Source of the DNA: Planctomycetota bacterium
GTDB taxonomy: Bacteria; Planctomycetota; PUPC01; JACPCR01
Direction of reading: 5' to 3'
Length of the DNA stretch: 8,321 nucleotides
Assembly: GCA_030740295.1 (NCBI GenBank)
Contig: JASLXP010000738.1
Coordinates: 1 to 8,321 of the forward strand
Shown here: piece after piece, positions 1 to 6,660 of the stretch
Layout: each line of letters opens with the position of its first letter
Numbering within the stretch: position 1 is the stretch's first letter
Position numbers and translations under genes: made by a program
Notes under the pieces: generated by a model
What the model was told of the DNA's origin: nothing
The model's input: the letters and a program-made list of their open reading frames with translations, nothing else
Database searches by the model: none

Positions 1-92
1 AAATTTGAATTCCATGCCTCACGCACTACCTTCAGGGCGCTGCTGAATCTGTCGGGAGTCACACAGAGGGAAATCCAAACATCTCATCCATC

Positions 93-2438
93 ATGTCACG
101 AACCAAAGTCGCCTGCTGCCTGTCGTGCCTGATCCTCTTCTTTTGCCACGCCTGCACTACGACCGCTAACGACCTCAATCCCGTGCAGGTACGCCGTGCA
201 GCGAAACACCAACCGGTAACCCTGGTCACTGAAGGAAAGCCGGCCGCCAGTATCGTCGTACCCGCGACTGAAGGAGGTAGCTCCAGGGCTCTCACTTCCG
301 CCATCAGAGACCTCCAGACCTATATCGAGCTCACCACCGGAGCGAAGCTCGCGATCACTGACGAACTGAATGCGAAGCCGGCCATTGTCCTCGGCGCAGG
401 AGCGGCAAAGCTGGCCGGTGTGTCGGCACAAGACCTGCCGCTTGAAGGTTTCATTATCAAGACCGCGTCCGACCGCGTGTTCATTGCGGGCAAAGACCCC
501 GCAGGCACTGCGTGGGGCATCTATGAATTCCTGGAACGCTGCGTTGGTGTCCGCTTTTACTGGCCGGAGTACCGTGACGATAAAGGCAGAACAGGCACAT
601 CCATCATCAAGACTGAAAACCTGGTGGTGAATCCACTCCACTTGAAGGATTCACCGGTCTTTCGAAAGCGCATTCGATGGCCGTCCGGTGGGGTGCGCAT
701 CGGGGCTGCGAAAATGACGGACCACGATCGCCATCTGCGCTGCGGGAGCACGTGGCCTGTCCAGCTCATCGTTCACGCACCGCACGGTTGGAGTAAGTTT
801 TATTCGAAGACGCGGCCGGAGATTTTTCAATTGCGCAAGGATGGTGAACGCACTTTCAGCATGCTCTGTTATGGCCATCCGAACACGCTGAAGACTTACC
901 TGGAGGAGATCGAGCTTCAGGTAAAAGGCGAGGCCACTGACCGGGGACGCGCCATCATCAATGAGAAATCCATCACGGTGTCGCCTGCAGATATGGGCGT
1001 CTCGTGCCGGTGTGAATACTGCCGCAAGCTCTGGAATGAAAGCGGCGGCAGCTACGGCACTGCCAGCAAAGTGATGGCAACTTTCGTGGCCAACCTTGGG
1101 AGAGAGGTCAAGAAGCGATGGCCGGATATGACCGTCATTTTTCTGCCTTACAAGAACTACACGTACGCGCCGGAGGGGATCTCCTTTCCCGATAATGTGG
1201 AGGTGCAGATCTGCGGGATGCCCGGCCTTGCGCGGCACAAGGACAAAGTCATCGACGCGGCGGAACAGCAAAACATCGACAAGTGGGTCCGGATTACCGG
1301 GCGCAAAATCCAGAACTGGCATTACTCCTGTTGGCCGGCCAATCGCACCAAGGCAGCGTACGTTTACGCGCACACGATTCAGAAGCATTATCAGAAGAAT
1401 CGCGACAAGACCGTCGGCAGTTTTATTAACGGTGTCCAGGATCACTGGCCCCGTCAGCACCTCTCGCTTTACGTGTGGCTGAAGGTGCTCTGGAATCCCG
1501 ATGTCAATGTCGATGCGATTATTGACGAATACTGCACGCGCATGTATGGCTCCGCGGCGAAGACCATGCGTGAACTGGTGCGGATGCTGGCCGATGGCTG
1601 GGAAAAGTCGGAATGGTCACCGCACGTGATGTCGCCGAAGACTGTTTACGAGCAGAGCTACCCCCGTGCAGAGGTAAAGAAGATCGAGGCCCTGCTTGCC
1701 AGGGCTTTTGAAGAGGCCAAAGATGACAAGCTCGTCACACAACGGCTGAATTACTACGCGCCCGCACTGCGCGAATTCTTTGATGAATCCAAACTGCTCG
1801 CCGAAGGCACCGGCATCAAGCCACTGAACATCTACCAGATCGATGAAGAGGTGACTATCGACGGCAAACTCACGGAGAAGGCCTGGGCCGGCATCAAGCC
1901 GGTCTCTTTCGTCAAAGTGAACAAGAACAAAGCCGTGCCGAAATTCCCGACCGAGCTCAAAGCCGCGTGGACTCGGCAGGGGGTCACCTTCGGTTTCAAA
2001 ATGATGGAGACCGATATGGCTAATCTGAAGAACGATATCGGTAAGGACAGCCGTGACGCTTCACTCATCTGGTGGAACGACAACGTGGAAATTTTCCTCG
2101 ATCCGTCAGGCCAGCGTTCCGGTTATTTTCAATTCATCGTCAACCCAAACGGTGCGGTCTACGACAGCATCGGCCGCGAGAACACCGCGTGGAATCCGGA
2201 CGGGGTCAAAGCTGCGGGCCATCGTGGCAAGGATTTCTGGAGTGTGGAGATTTCTGTTCCCTACAACATATTCAAAGACCTTGCAGGGCCAGCGACCGGC
2301 GTCGAGTGGCACGGCAACTTCACCCGGCATCGAGTCACCAACGGCAAGAATCGCGAGTATCAGGGATTCAATGTGACCACCGGCGCGCCCAGCCACAATC
2401 AGAACGCGTTCGGCCCGCTTCGATTCATTGAGCGTTGA
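93..2438 (+). CDS. Exported DUF4838 protein with C-terminal CBM9-like domain (putative glycan-active enzyme)
   Basis: A 781-residue protein, probably acting on or binding polysaccharide outside the cytoplasm; no substrate can be named. Residues 1-25 form a Sec-type signal (basic start, hydrophobic CLSCLILFF core) with cleavage plausible near residue 20 or 25. Cysteines 18 and 21 lie there but neither sits in a good lipobox. Residues about 40-160 resemble the alpha-glucuronidase (GH67)-type N-terminal domain, including a stretch near 133-160 reading GKDPAGTAWGIYEFLE and then GVRFYWPE. Residues about 190-500 match DUF4838, with the ITVSPAD segment followed by a C-x-C-x2-C cluster (C305, C307, C310) and a late INGVQDHW...WNPDVNVDAIIDEY segment. 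Residues about 578-780 look like a CBM9-type carbohydrate-binding domain (start VTIDGKLTEKAW, then WWNDNVEIFLDP). The start codon ATG gives an intact signal peptide, but no Shine-Dalgarno sequence lies at normal distance; AGAGGGA at 65-71 is too far upstream. First gene of the apparent operon. Family assignment is firm; enzymatic activity is inference. Confidence 0.88.
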   Translation: MSRTKVACCLSCLILFFCHACTTTANDLNPVQVRRAAKHQPVTLVTEGKPAASIVVPATEGGSSRALTSAIRDLQTYIELTTGAKLAITDELNAKPAIVLGAGAAKLAGVSAQDLPLEGFIIKTASDRVFIAGKDPAGTAWGIYEFLERCVGVRFYWPEYRDDKGRTGTSIIKTENLVVNPLHLKDSPVFRKRIRWPSGGVRIGAAKMTDHDRHLRCGSTWPVQLIVHAPHGWSKFYSKTRPEIFQLRKDGERTFSMLCYGHPNTLKTYLEEIELQVKGEATDRGRAIINEKSITVSPADMGVSCRCEYCRKLWNESGGSYGTASKVMATFVANLGREVKKRWPDMTVIFLPYKNYTYAPEGISFPDNVEVQICGMPGLARHKDKVIDAAEQQNIDKWVRITGRKIQNWHYSCWPANRTKAAYVYAHTIQKHYQKNRDKTVGSFINGVQDHWPRQHLSLYVWLKVLWNPDVNVDAIIDEYCTRMYGSAAKTMRELVRMLADGWEKSEWSPHVMSPKTVYEQSYPRAEVKKIEALLARAFEEAKDDKLVTQRLNYYAPALREFFDESKLLAEGTGIKPLNIYQIDEEVTIDGKLTEKAWAGIKPVSFVKVNKNKAVPKFPTELKAAWTRQGVTFGFKMMETDMANLKNDIGKDSRDASLIWWNDNVEIFLDPSGQRSGYFQFIVNPNGAVYDSIGRENTAWNPDGVKAAGHRGKDFWSVEISVPYNIFKDLAGPATGVEWHGNFTRHRVTNGKNREYQGFNVTTGAPSHNQNAFGPLRFIER

Positions 2439-2445
2439 TGCATCC

Positions 2446-4161
2446 ATGGAAAACAAAGAGAAAGACGAACTGATGGACGACGATACCAAACGCGATTTAC
2501 GTACCGTTCCGGTTACTCCGGCAGCAAAAAGTTCCGCGGGACGGAACTTTCAGATCCTGATCTTTACGATTGGATTTCTGTTTCTTTTCGCGGCCATGAA
2601 GCAGGTCGCTAAACTGAATCAGGCGCATTCCGCGCTCTCGAATGATCTGGCCGCGCTGCGAACGCAGCTCGATGCCATCAAGACGGAGATGGACAGAAAG
2701 AAGGCATTGATCGTTGCGAAGGAAGAAAAGAAGGAACAGGAAAAACGGCGCATCGAAAAGACTCGAGTCTTCACCCGTCAGATTCGTATGGCGCACTCAG
2801 GCGGGGAAGCGCGGTGCGTCGCGTGGGCAGATTATGACAACGATGGGGACCTGGATGTTCTGGTCTGTTCCCAGGTCAATCGGCTCTACCAGAATAACGC
2901 GGGGAAGTTTCGCGAAGTAACAGCACAGTCCAACCTGACTGGTGGCAGCCGATGTGCGTCATGGGCGGATTACGATGGAGACGGCGATCTCGATCTTTTC
3001 GATTCGGACGGCCGTCTGCAGACCAATGAGAAGGGCCTTTTCAAGAACAGTTCCAAGCTGATCCCCGAGTATCCGTTTTCAAACACGGAGGGTTGCGGCT
3101 GGCTCGATGCAAATGGGGACGGCCTGCCGGATATTCTGATTTCCGACGGCAGTGAGGGCCTGCACCTGATGCTGAACAGTGGGAATGCCAAAGGCCGTTT
3201 CATCGATGCGGACAAAGCCTGGAGGCTCGGCAAGCGAGGGCCCGGCATAGGCAACGGCGACTTTCTTTCCATTGCCGATTACGACGGCGACGGCTTTCCC
3301 GATTTTCTCTACAACATGACCTCGGGAGTTCTGGTGCGCAACGTGGAAGGCAAAGGCTATGCGCTCGCACAAAACGCGGGTGTTGCCTATCGCAGTGAAA
3401 ATCCGTGGAAATTCGGCACCGCATGGGGAGACGTTGATAATGATGGCGACCTTGATCTGTTCGTGCCGCAGAACGGAACTTCCCAACTCTATCTGAATAA
3501 CGGGGACGGCATGTTCATGAACATCATCAAAGAAACCGGCGACCTCGGGTCTCTCGGCTCGAATGCGCGCTCGGCAGCGTGGGGTGATGTCAATCTGGAC
3601 GGCCGGCTCGACCTGGTCGTTGGCTATCCCAAAGGCCCTGCACGCTTGTTTCTCAACAGTGGGGAAAACGTGTTCGTCAATCAGCCCATGTGCGGCCTTC
3701 AGGCATTTGCCCCGGCTATTGGCTCGACCGCGCTCATGTTCGCGGATTTCGATGATGACGGTGACCTCGACCTGATGGCCACATCCGAGAGTACTTACTC
3801 CGGCATCCTGGTGAATGAAAGCACTAAGGCAGAAGGAAGAGTTTCCCTGAAAGTGAAATTGCCTTTGGCTACTCCCGGTGTTGTTGTACGGCTCTACAAT
3901 GAAGAGAAGAAACTGCTCGGCATGCGGCAGCTCGGCCTCGTGCAGTCGTTCAGCTCGCAGGGCCCAATGGAGGCCGTGTTTGGTGTGAGCCCGGGCGAGT
4001 ATTCGTTTGAAATCAGGAACACGGACGGTACCAAAAGCCTTCCTCGGATAATAACGGGGGAAGACAACGCAACGATCGAGATTGGCCGGGAGAAAAAGAC
4101 ACCAGAGGCGAAAGATGATAAGCCGGCCAATGACGATGAAGTAAAAGGAAAGAAAGACTGA
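2446..4161 (+). CDS. Membrane-anchored FG-GAP/VCBS seven-bladed propeller protein with UnbV/ASPIC-like C-terminus
   Basis: The open frame begins with a TTG at 2428, overlapping the previous gene by 11 bases. The ATG at 2446, just past that gene's stop, is preferred here, and the ATG at 2473 is also possible. Numbering from the TTG (577 residues): a short charged cytoplasmic N-terminus, one transmembrane helix at about 41-57 with no cleavage site, then a long charged coiled-coil-like helix at about 60-115. Seven calcium-loop motifs of the DxDxDGxxD kind follow, starting at residues 135, 181, 227, 284, 335, 387 and 440. Their 46-57-residue spacing fits a seven-bladed beta-propeller of the integrin-alpha type. 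Residues about 470-552 resemble the UnbV/ASPIC domain that follows VCBS repeats in CRTAC1-like proteins, and the last 22 residues are a Lys/Glu/Asp-rich tail. Basic residues before the helix suggest an N-in topology with the propeller outside the inner membrane. Such propellers bind ligands or partner proteins; no catalytic residues are evident. Second gene of the operon. Confidence 0.88.
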   Translation: MENKEKDELMDDDTKRDLRTVPVTPAAKSSAGRNFQILIFTIGFLFLFAAMKQVAKLNQAHSALSNDLAALRTQLDAIKTEMDRKKALIVAKEEKKEQEKRRIEKTRVFTRQIRMAHSGGEARCVAWADYDNDGDLDVLVCSQVNRLYQNNAGKFREVTAQSNLTGGSRCASWADYDGDGDLDLFDSDGRLQTNEKGLFKNSSKLIPEYPFSNTEGCGWLDANGDGLPDILISDGSEGLHLMLNSGNAKGRFIDADKAWRLGKRGPGIGNGDFLSIADYDGDGFPDFLYNMTSGVLVRNVEGKGYALAQNAGVAYRSENPWKFGTAWGDVDNDGDLDLFVPQNGTSQLYLNNGDGMFMNIIKETGDLGSLGSNARSAAWGDVNLDGRLDLVVGYPKGPARLFLNSGENVFVNQPMCGLQAFAPAIGSTALMFADFDDDGDLDLMATSESTYSGILVNESTKAEGRVSLKVKLPLATPGVVVRLYNEEKKLLGMRQLGLVQSFSSQGPMEAVFGVSPGEYSFEIRNTDGTKSLPRIITGEDNATIEIGREKKTPEAKDDKPANDDEVKGKKD

Positions 4162-4177
4162 AAATCTTCCCACCATC

Positions 4178-5362
4178 ATGCTTGGCGAATTCAAGAAACA
4201 TTTGCTCGACGGACTTTCAAGCATTCGAGACCAGGGCCTCTACAAGGCCGAGCGCATCATTACCACGCCCCAGGCCGCACATATTCAGGTGCAGGACGGC
4301 GACCCGGTACTCAATCTCTGCGCGAATAATTATCTCGGTCTTGCAGAACATCCCGAGGTCATCGCCGCGGCGAAGGCCGGCATGGAACAATGGGGATACG
4401 GGCTGGCTTCCGTTCGCTTCATTTGCGGAACTCAGAGCATCCACAAGGAACTCGAAAACCGCATCAGTGAATTCCTCGGCACGGAAGACACAATCCTGTA
4501 CACATCCTGCTTCGACGCGAACGGCGGACTATTTGAGACGCTTTTGACAGCAGAAGATGCGGTCATTTCAGACGAGCTGAATCACGCATCCATCATCGAC
4601 GGCATCCGGCTCTGCAAGGCCCAACGCTTTCGCTTTCGAAACAGCGATATGGTTGACCTCGAATCGAAACTGAAGGAAACAGAGAGAGCACGGTTTCGAA
4701 TGATCGCCACTGATGGTGTCTTCTCTATGGACGGTTACATCGCGAATCTCCCCGGCCTTTGCGACCTTGCAGAAGAGTATCAGGCAATGGTCATGGTGGA
4801 TGATTCCCACTCGGTAGGCTTCATGGGTGAGCGGGGCCGCGGCACGCACGAGTACCATGGAGTCATGGACCGCGTGGACATTATCACCGGCACGCTGGGC
4901 AAAGCGCTGGGTGGTGCGAGCGGCGGCTACACGAGCGGCCGCAAGGAAATCATCGAAATGTTACGCCAGCGTTCTCGGCCTTACCTGTTTTCGAACACCG
5001 TTGCACCGGCAATTGTGTGCGCGTCCATCAAGGCGATCGAGATTCTGTCGGCAAGTACGGAGCTTCGCGATCGATTGATGTCGAACACCGAATATTTTCG
5101 CGGCGAGGTCTCAAAGCTCGGCTTCGATGTTCTGCCCGGCGAACACCCGATCGTCCCGATCATGCTGGGCGATGCCGCGCTGGCCGGGAAAGTGGCCGAC
5201 GCACTACTGAAGAAGGGCATCTACGTGATCGGTTTTTCATTCCCGGTAGTGCCCAAAGGCAAGGCACGGATCAGAACGCAGATCTCAGCGGCACACTCGA
5301 AAAACGACCTCGACTTTGCGGTAAAGATGCTGGCAGAGGTGAAGGCGGAATTGGCGATCTAG
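4178..5362 (+). CDS. kbl: Glycine C-acetyltransferase (2-amino-3-ketobutyrate CoA ligase)
   Basis: A cytoplasmic PLP enzyme of the alpha-oxoamine synthase family that interconverts 2-amino-3-oxobutyrate plus CoA with glycine plus acetyl-CoA, the second step of threonine breakdown through threonine dehydrogenase. At 394 residues it has the usual family length and aligns end to end with the E. coli enzyme as I recall it. Landmarks are [10 protein letters not shown] (46-55), SVRFICGTQ (78-86), [14 protein letters not shown] (110-123), the cofactor-stacking histidine in [10 protein letters not shown] (H136), VDDSH (207-211) and the Schiff-base lysine K242 in [14 protein letters not shown]. The [14 protein letters not shown] and RPYLFSN segments favour Kbl over BioF, HemA or serine palmitoyltransferase. 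The start MLGEF matches the family start (MRGEF in E. coli). The gene begins 16 bases after the propeller gene and has no clear Shine-Dalgarno sequence; the preceding bases are TTCCCACCATC. No tdh is visible in the window; it may lie elsewhere or be missing. Confidence 0.95.
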   Translation: MLGEFKKHLLDGLSSIRDQGLYKAERIITTPQAAHIQVQDGDPVLNLCANNYLGLAEHPEVIAAAKAGMEQWGYGLASVRFICGTQSIHKELENRISEFLGTEDTILYTSCFDANGGLFETLLTAEDAVISDELNHASIIDGIRLCKAQRFRFRNSDMVDLESKLKETERARFRMIATDGVFSMDGYIANLPGLCDLAEEYQAMVMVDDSHSVGFMGERGRGTHEYHGVMDRVDIITGTLGKALGGASGGYTSGRKEIIEMLRQRSRPYLFSNTVAPAIVCASIKAIEILSASTELRDRLMSNTEYFRGEVSKLGFDVLPGEHPIVPIMLGDAALAGKVADALLKKGIYVIGFSFPVVPKGKARIRTQISAAHSKNDLDFAVKMLAEVKAELAI

Positions 5363-5391
5363 GGCGCCAAAGATCCTGCCCAAATGTTGTA

Positions 5392-5416
5392 GCCTCGGCG
5401 AAGGCACTACCGAGGC
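5392..5416. terminator. Possible bidirectional terminator hairpin between convergent genes
   Basis: GCCTCGG at 5392-5398 and CCGAGGC at 5410-5416 form a perfect 7-bp GC-rich inverted repeat with an 11-base loop. It lies where kbl (plus) and the cyclase gene (minus) meet tail to tail, where a shared terminator would be expected. No T-run follows on either strand, so it is not a canonical intrinsic terminator. It may protect 3' ends or work with Rho. The stop codon of the cyclase gene (5407-5409) lies in the loop and its last two codons lie in one arm. Confidence 0.4.
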
Positions 5417-6198
5417 ACAAACGCAGCGATCCTCAGAGGACCGCCGCTGCCATCCTTGATCTTCATCGGCAGGGCTACGACAAAAATCCCTGTCGACGGC
5501 AGACCATCCAGATGAGCCACGTTCTCAAAAATAGGGATGTCCTCACCGGCCAGAATCTGATGCGTCTTGAATTCCGCTGACTGCCCACGATCGATACTCG
5601 GCGTATCGATACCCACCGCCTTTATCTGCCGGGTCTTCGCAAGGAACGATGCCGCGTCCGGATGCAGGCCGGGGAAGTGGAGTTTCTTTACCGCAAGCGG
5701 GCCGAGCTCATCCGTGCCCATGTATTTCATCCGATCCGGATAGAATTTTCCGTAGCCGGTCTTCAATAAAACGATCATCCCCTTTCCAATACGACCGTGT
5801 TTTGCCTCCCATGCTTCGATGTCCTGTCTGGAAATCAGGTAATCACGGTCGGCGAGCGCGGGTTTCGAAACATCGACAATAACCCCGGGACCGATGAGTC
5901 TCTCGAGGGGAATCTTGTCCGCAGTGATGCGGCCACTGGAAAAATGGATTGGAGAATCCAGATGTGTCCCGCCATGCTCCGCCGCCGAGAAATTGTTCGC
6001 CGAGTAGAAGTAACCAAGCTCGGTCAGACCGTAGAAGACCTTCTCGCGCTTGAAAGTGTCAGCAGTCGGCCAGTAGATAGTCTCCTCTGAAAAATCATAA
6101 GAGAGGTCGTGCCACGTGCCCTGTGGAAACATGGTCTGGCGCTGCTGGCAACCAGATACCACTGCAACGATGGCAAACAGGATGAGAGTGCGATTCAT
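5407..6198 (-). CDS. Lipoprotein of the cyclase / kynurenine formamidase-like metal hydrolase family
   Basis: A 263-residue protein of the cyclase superfamily (PF04199), whose known members are metal-dependent amidohydrolases such as KynB and isatin hydrolase. The signature HGGTHLDSPIH occupies residues 75-85 (H75, H79, D81, H85). A second cluster around HQILAGEDIPIFE supplies H213 and E225. The spacings match the metal ligands and catalytic histidine I recall for KynB (H50, H54, D56, H60, then H160 and E172), so the active site looks intact. The start is set by a lipoprotein signal, MNRTLILFAIVAVVSGC, with lipobox V14-S15-G16-C17, and by a Shine-Dalgarno TGAGGA eight bases upstream. The reading frame extends 28 codons further but without such signals. 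Glutamine after the cysteine fits outer-membrane sorting. Most family members are cytoplasmic, so an envelope location is unusual. The substrate is unknown; with no kyn genes nearby, tryptophan breakdown should not be assumed. Appears monocistronic, convergent with kbl. Confidence 0.9.
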   Translation of the reverse strand: MNRTLILFAIVAVVSGCQQRQTMFPQGTWHDLSYDFSEETIYWPTADTFKREKVFYGLTELGYFYSANNFSAAEHGGTHLDSPIHFSSGRITADKIPLERLIGPGVIVDVSKPALADRDYLISRQDIEAWEAKHGRIGKGMIVLLKTGYGKFYPDRMKYMGTDELGPLAVKKLHFPGLHPDAASFLAKTRQIKAVGIDTPSIDRGQSAEFKTHQILAGEDIPIFENVAHLDGLPSTGIFVVALPMKIKDGSGGPLRIAAFVPR

Positions 6199-6206
6199 GT
6201 TCCATT

Positions 6207-6212
6207 TCCTCA
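6207..6212 (-). promoter_or_regulatory. Ribosome binding site deciding the start of the cyclase-family lipoprotein
   Basis: Read on the minus strand this is TGAGGA, eight bases before the ATG at 6198-6196. It is the best Shine-Dalgarno sequence next to any gene start in the window and supports the start that gives the lipoprotein signal, rather than the longer frame beginning at 6282. Confidence 0.75.
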
Positions 6213-6475
6213 GTGGTGCGATGGCTGTTGAGGTACAGCAGATATTCAGTTCCTGTTTATGAAATCCGGAGCAAATAACCATCAGAAAATGGTCCCGTCT
6301 TCGATTCCGCAGCTCTACAACAATTGCGATAGCAGAAGTGGGGCCTGCCGGGGTGTCCCTGTCTGGGCGAGTTTCGATGGCGCAGAGACGTGGACGATCA
6401 GGCGGCGAGTGCGAAGGGCCCAGCGCATGACCGTCTTACAATTCTCAGGAGAAATCCATGAATCTGATCGGGCAC

Positions 6476-6508
6476 GAAAAAAGCCCATCTGGCGAAGCCA
6501 AATGAGCT
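6476..6508 (-). terminator. Rho-independent terminator downstream of tRNA-His
   Basis: On the minus strand, a 12-bp stem (arms at 6508-6497 and 6493-6482, two G-T wobbles) with a three-base TTC loop is followed at once by a run of six T (complement of 6482-6477). It begins ten bases after the end of tRNA-His, and is the natural end of the tRNA transcript and of any readthrough from yidC. On the plus strand the same stem is followed only by TTTTC, so activity in that direction would be weaker. Confidence 0.88.
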
Positions 6509-6517
6509 TTTCTCCAA

Positions 6518-6592
6518 GGTGGATAAGGGGACTCGAACCCCCGACCTCCGGAACCACAATCCGGCGCTCTAACCAACTGAGCTATATCCACC
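6518..6592 (-). tRNA. tRNA-His (anticodon GTG)
   Basis: A complete cloverleaf on the minus strand. The seven-pair acceptor stem has no mismatch and is extended by the histidine-specific extra G(-1) at 6592, facing discriminator C73 at 6518. The D arm is GCTC/GAGC. The anticodon stem CCGGA/TCCGG holds the loop TTGTGGT with anticodon GTG (complement of 6555-6557), reading CAC and CAT. The T arm GGGGG/CCCCT has the loop TTCGAGT. The 3' CCA is not encoded (the next bases are TTG), so it must be added by tRNA nucleotidyltransferase. The G(-1):C73 pair is the known identity element for histidyl-tRNA synthetase and agrees with the anticodon. Confidence 0.98.
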
Positions 6593-6608
6593 ATAAACTG
6601 ATTTTTCG

Positions 6609-6624
6609 GCAACCTTCCGGTTGC
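6609..6624 (-). other. Hairpin in the tRNA-His leader
   Basis: A perfect 6-bp stem, GCAACC and GGTTGC on the minus strand, closes a GGAA loop of GNRA type. It lies between the presumed transcription start and the mature tRNA. No T-run follows (the next bases are CGAAAAA), so it is not a terminator for yidC. It may be a processing or stability element, or chance. Confidence 0.45.
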
Positions 6625-6635
6625 GAAGGGGCGGA

Positions 6636-6641
6636 ATTATA
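6636..6641 (-). promoter_or_regulatory. Probable -10 box of the tRNA-His promoter
   Basis: The minus strand reads TATAAT exactly, about 44 bases before the mature 5' end of tRNA-His and just after the yidC stop codon. Seventeen bases further upstream is TTAGAA, a weak -35 match (3 of 6), which overlaps the end of yidC. Initiation would fall near 6629 and give a leader of about 37 bases to be removed by RNase P. The hexamer is perfect but the -35 is poor, and promoter activity is inferred. Confidence 0.55.
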
Positions 6642-6660
6642 TGGGGTGGTTGCGAAAATT

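Noticed and set aside
1..92. Tail of an upstream gene or a promoter for the operon
   Set aside because: A frame is open from base 1 but too short and featureless to support a gene, and no convincing -35/-10 pair was seen.
651..1460. A 269-codon minus-strand frame opposite the DUF4838 gene
   Set aside because: No family resemblance, no ribosome binding site, and it is fully antisense to a clear coding region.
3079..4224. A 381-codon minus-strand frame opposite the propeller gene and the start of kbl
   Set aside because: It is the antisense of repetitive DxDxDG coding sequence, which is stop-poor; it shows no recognisable domain and lies fully opposite well-supported genes.
5017..5580. A 187-codon plus-strand frame spanning the kbl end and the cyclase end
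   Set aside because: It overlaps kbl out of frame and the cyclase gene antisense, and its protein is Arg-rich with no recognisable motif.
6224..6239. Small inverted repeat GCTGT/ACAGC upstream of the lipoprotein gene
   Set aside because: Five base pairs with a six-base spacer is expected by chance, and no promoter or regulator site could be tied to it.
6198..6282. Longer N-terminus for the cyclase-family lipoprotein
   Set aside because: The extra 28 residues would bury the lipoprotein signal inside the protein. The ATG at 6198 has a Shine-Dalgarno and begins a typical signal peptide.
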